Origin: CAYJRW01 sp964372865 | GTDB lineage: Bacteria > Patescibacteriota > Minisyncoccia > Minisyncoccales > 2-12-FULL-40-12 | NCBI GenBank assembly: GCA_964372865.1 | Contig: CAYJRW010000002.1 | Span: forward strand, 1 to 41,377 | Reading direction: 5' to 3' | DNA: 41,377 nucleotides | Shown: one piece after another, positions 39,318-41,377 of the stretch | Layout: each line of letters begins with the position of its first letter | How positions within the stretch are numbered: the stretch's first letter is position 1 | Made by a program: the position numbers and the translations under genes | Notes under the pieces: model-generated | Told to the model about the DNA's origin: nothing | Database searches by the model: none | The model's input: the letters and a program-made list of their open reading frames with translations, nothing else

Positions 39318-40202
39318 TTAACCCGTTAAGCCGCGCCAAGCAATGGGCGGGTTCCAGGACTTGGGAAGAATAGGCAGCTCTCCTATGTTAACCTCTATAT
39401 GTTGAACCCCGGGGTATGACCTGATTTCTTCCGTGATAAAATCATCTATGCTCAGCAAGCTTGGAGCCGCCATGCTCATTATTAAATTGAATCTGCCGGA
39501 GGTCTTGGCTAAATGATAAACCAGAGGCGACTTTTCAAACTTTTCCACGAGCCCTAAAATCGCTTTTCTGTCGGCCTCAATTAAAATATGGCAGCTCACT
39601 GAATACATCTTTTCCATATTCAGCAATCCCTGAATTTTTAAAAGTCCCCGGGCTATCAATCTTTCCACTCTGTTTTTAATTGCCACCGGACTCAAACCTG
39701 TTTTTTTGGCAATCTCAACAAAGGATTTTCTGCCGTCTTCAGAAAGAATTTTAATTATTTTCAAATCAAGCGCGTCCAAGTCCTCTAGGTCCCAGGGAGC
39801 AAAGACCGAATATCCTTCAACCGAAAAATCTGCCAGCCCTATCCTGTCGGTGAATACGGCGAACTTCACGTCTTTAATTTTTAAACGTTCCTTTCTCAGG
39901 CGCATTGCCTCCATGGCTCTTTTGTATCCTTTGCCAGAGACAATATCGTTATCCACTATCAGCACTTTTCTGCCGCGCGCTTTTTCTTCTTCCAGGCCGT
40001 TGCCGTCGTCGTCCATGGTGGTTAAAGTAATTCTGCTTTTGCTCTTTAACCACTTATGCAAGCCCTGGCCATAAAAAATGCCGTCGGGCAACAAATAAAT
40101 GATGCAGCCCTTTTCCCGACCAAAGTACTTTTTAATTTCTTGACCGGTTTCGTCAATAAATCTTTGAACCGGGTCAAATTTCTTGAAACTTGAAGGTTTC
40201 AT
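39318..40202 (-). CDS. Phosphoribosyltransferase-Lrp/AsnC fusion regulator
   Basis: 294 residues from ATG 40202; a TTG at 40244 opens the frame earlier but looks like a -35 box (TTGACC). Residues about 20-135 are a type I phosphoribosyltransferase-like domain with PRPP loop 'KVLIVDNDIVSGKGYKRAME' and a 'FAPWDLED' end. Residues about 143-192 are an AsnC-type helix-turn-helix ('LDLKIIKILSEDGRKSFVEI', 'SPVAIKNRVERLIARGLL'). Residues about 200-280 are the RAM ligand domain. So a PRPP- or nucleotide-sensing module is joined to a one-component regulator. It is divergent from an IMPase-like gene that it may control. Confidence 0.82.
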   Translation of the reverse strand: MKPSSFKKFDPVQRFIDETGQEIKKYFGREKGCIIYLLPDGIFYGQGLHKWLKSKSRITLTTMDDDGNGLEEEKARGRKVLIVDNDIVSGKGYKRAMEAMRLRKERLKIKDVKFAVFTDRIGLADFSVEGYSVFAPWDLEDLDALDLKIIKILSEDGRKSFVEIAKKTGLSPVAIKNRVERLIARGLLKIQGLLNMEKMYSVSCHILIEADRKAILGLVEKFEKSPLVYHLAKTSGRFNLIMSMAAPSLLSIDDFITEEIRSYPGVQHIEVNIGELPILPKSWNPPIAWRGLTG

Positions 40203-40269
40203 ATTCTCATATTCTACTTTATCTTTTTCTGAATGGACGGTCAAGCAAAGTTGCTTTTTTAAGCCAGAT

Positions 40270-40284
40270 GGGTTAGATTAACCC
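40270..40284. promoter_or_regulatory. 15-bp dyad in divergent intergenic region
   Basis: GGGTTA-GAT-TAACCC between the fusion regulator and the IMPase-like gene. Lrp/AsnC proteins bind such dyads, so this is the natural candidate operator. A related dyad CTTAAC-CC-GTTAAG spans the stop codon of the regulator (39317-39330). Confidence 0.5.
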
Positions 40285-40330
40285 TGGGAAATTAAAAACT
40301 TCATAACCGAAAAGAAAGGGGGTGAAAACA

Positions 40331-41248
40331 ATGGAAGCTCTGCTGATGGAAATGACGGAAAAGTACCTCAAGGAAACAATTAGATTCTGCGGTCAGTTTG
40401 TGCGTCCCGTTGTGCGTCCCGTTGTGCGTCCCGTTAGAAAAAAAAGGTTAGCAGGCATGGTTCAAAGAGTGCGGCAGATTATAGGTTCTGTCGCTGGCAG
40501 GCCCCACACAGAGGACGCAAAGGTGGGAATTGATAAAGAGTGTGAAGGCATATTTCGCGGATTACTGCAAGATTATAGAAAAAAATATGGATTGCGAGTT
40601 AGAGTTTTTTCAGAACACGGCACCTATGGGTACGCCGACCCCCAGTATCTCTGCTCCATTGACCCGTTTGACGGGTCAGGCATATTTAGACGGGGATTGG
40701 CGAAAGAGTGGTACAGCGTGGTGAGTTTTTTTAATCTTGCTGACGAGCCGCTTTGCGGCGGCGGCAGCGATATTCTCCAAAAAGAGATATATTTGGCCAG
40801 CTCAGATGGTGTGGTCCGCGTTTCAGAAGGCGCCAGAATGAAAGCTTCTGCCTCTCGGAAACGAACGTTAGACCAAAACACCGTGATTGCGGCTTACTTA
40901 ATGAACCGGGATTACCGCAGGGACTGGGAAGAAAAAACCAGAAGGTTGGGAGATAAATTCCCTGGCCTCTTGGTTTGGCCAAACGGCGGGGCCTGCATTT
41001 ACCACCACATCGCTTCTGGGCAGGTCCATGCTTATATTATGTTCCAAGAGCCGAGGTCGGAGATCGACCCGGGCCTTGCTTTCGCCAAAGCCGCTTCCTT
41101 TCCGGTAGTTTCGGTAAACGAAACTGACGGTACTTACAAGCCTTATCGTTTTGAAGCGGGGAAGCAAAGCGAAAGGGTACCCTTCTTTATCGCGGCATGC
41201 ACAGAGGAGCTTATACAAAACATTATTGAGGCGATTATGTCGCCATAA
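40331..41248 (+). CDS. Inositol-monophosphatase/FBPase-superfamily protein
   Basis: 305 residues from ATG 40331, preceded at the right distance by GAAAGGGGGTG, the strongest Shine-Dalgarno in the window (a GTG at 40322 is inside it). Motif A is 'SIDPFDGSGIF' (D111, D114, S instead of T) and the upstream metal Glu lies in 'VFSEHGTYG' (E95). The C-terminal motif 'WDxAA' appears changed to 'EIDPGLAFAKAASFPVVSVN'. Expected to be a Mg-dependent sugar or nucleotide phosphatase; substrate unknown. Three exact 12-bp repeats encode VRPV three times near residues 24-35. Confidence 0.82.
   Translation: MEALLMEMTEKYLKETIRFCGQFVRPVVRPVVRPVRKKRLAGMVQRVRQIIGSVAGRPHTEDAKVGIDKECEGIFRGLLQDYRKKYGLRVRVFSEHGTYGYADPQYLCSIDPFDGSGIFRRGLAKEWYSVVSFFNLADEPLCGGGSDILQKEIYLASSDGVVRVSEGARMKASASRKRTLDQNTVIAAYLMNRDYRRDWEEKTRRLGDKFPGLLVWPNGGACIYHHIASGQVHAYIMFQEPRSEIDPGLAFAKAASFPVVSVNETDGTYKPYRFEAGKQSERVPFFIAACTEELIQNIIEAIMSP
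40400..40435 (+). repeat. 12-bp tandem repeat x3 in IMPase-like gene
   Basis: GTGCGTCCCGTT repeated three times without a mismatch (40400-40411, 40412-40423, 40424-40435), coding VRPV-VRPV-VRPV. Length changes here stay in frame. Confidence 0.9.
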
Positions 41249-41294
41249 ACTCCCGAGAAAGTCAAAAAACGTTTCTTGTCTCTTGGGAGTTTTT
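41248..41294 (+). terminator. Terminator after IMPase-like gene
   Basis: AACTCCCGAGA (41248-41258) pairs with TCTTGGGAGTT (41281-41291, one G-U), followed by TTTT. It overlaps the stop codon's last base and separates the gene from a convergent one. Confidence 0.8.
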
Positions 41295-41308
41295 ATTTGG
41301 GCAAGAAC

Positions 41309-41377
41309 CTATCCAGAAGCAACGTTTTTGAAATGCTTAATTTTTGCTTTTTTAGCGGCTTGGTCAACTCTTATGGC
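41309..41377 (-). CDS. C-terminal fragment of unknown gene (5' part beyond window)
   Basis: The last 22 codons of a minus-strand frame, reading AIRVDQAAKKAKIKHFKNVA then SG and TAG (41311-41309). Lysine-rich end, too short to identify. Open to the right edge; convergent with the IMPase-like gene. Confidence 0.45.
   Translation of the reverse strand, partial: AIRVDQAAKKAKIKHFKNVASG

Overview
The window looks like a chromosomal fragment of a Candidate Phyla Radiation (Patescibacteria) bacterium, most likely of the Parcubacteria group. This is inferred from the combination seen: a fibre protein with repeated 'GIGTTTPA' motifs fused to a helix-turn-helix and one membrane segment, a complete compact type IV pilus operon, CheY-like receiver proteins without output domains, a half-size MFS protein, tRNAs without encoded CCA, very tight gene packing, and AT-rich repeats carried in frame inside conserved genes. 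No rRNA, CRISPR array or transposase is visible.

Layout. 1-2811 (-): large membrane-anchored fibre/adhesin gene, running off the left edge. 2831-2948 (+): a promoter and terminator that define a small orphan RNA. 3099-17142 (-): one long run, read from pilM downward: pilM, pilN-like, pilO-like, small membrane protein, pilB, a decayed GIY-YIG mobile element bounded by 17-bp inverted repeats, a receiver protein, pilT, pilC, two major-pilin paralogues, prepilin peptidase, four minor pilins, ligA, rodA. 17181-17849 (+): comFC-like phosphoribosyltransferase. 17857-18036 (-): tRNA-Ser(UGA) and tRNA-Ser(GCU). 18136-18702 (-): a PaaX/Cas2-like regulator bracketed by two copies of a palindrome. 18821-20970 (+): tRNA-Arg(GCG) followed 2 nt later by recG. 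20989-32256 (-): an 11-kb run argS, pterin dehydratase-like, histidine phosphatase, ileS, solute-binding protein, sensor kinase, two receivers, membrane glycosyltransferase. 32299-34141 (+): smpB, tmRNA, infC, rpmI, rplT, physically overlapping or nearly so. 34131-38991 (-): MGMT, Nudix, polX, half-MFS, tandem-HD protein, greA. 39318-41248: a divergent pair formed by a phosphoribosyltransferase-Lrp/AsnC fusion regulator and an inositol-monophosphatase-like enzyme. The right edge holds the C-terminus of an unknown gene.

How the parts fit. The pilus operon is nearly complete: inner-membrane assembly proteins, both ATPases, platform, peptidase, major and minor pilins. Its embedded receiver is a close paralogue of a receiver in the sensor cluster, where a solute-binding protein without any transporter is translationally coupled to a dCACHE-type histidine kinase. 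I infer a ligand-sensing pathway that may talk to pilus motors and a surface glycosyltransferase. The smpB-ssrA-infC and tRNA-Arg-recG junctions suggest mRNAs whose 5' ends are made by stable-RNA processing. Two runs of 100 N interrupt coding regions; both can be closed so that the reading frame is restored (see findings), so the apparent frameshifts there are assembly artefacts.
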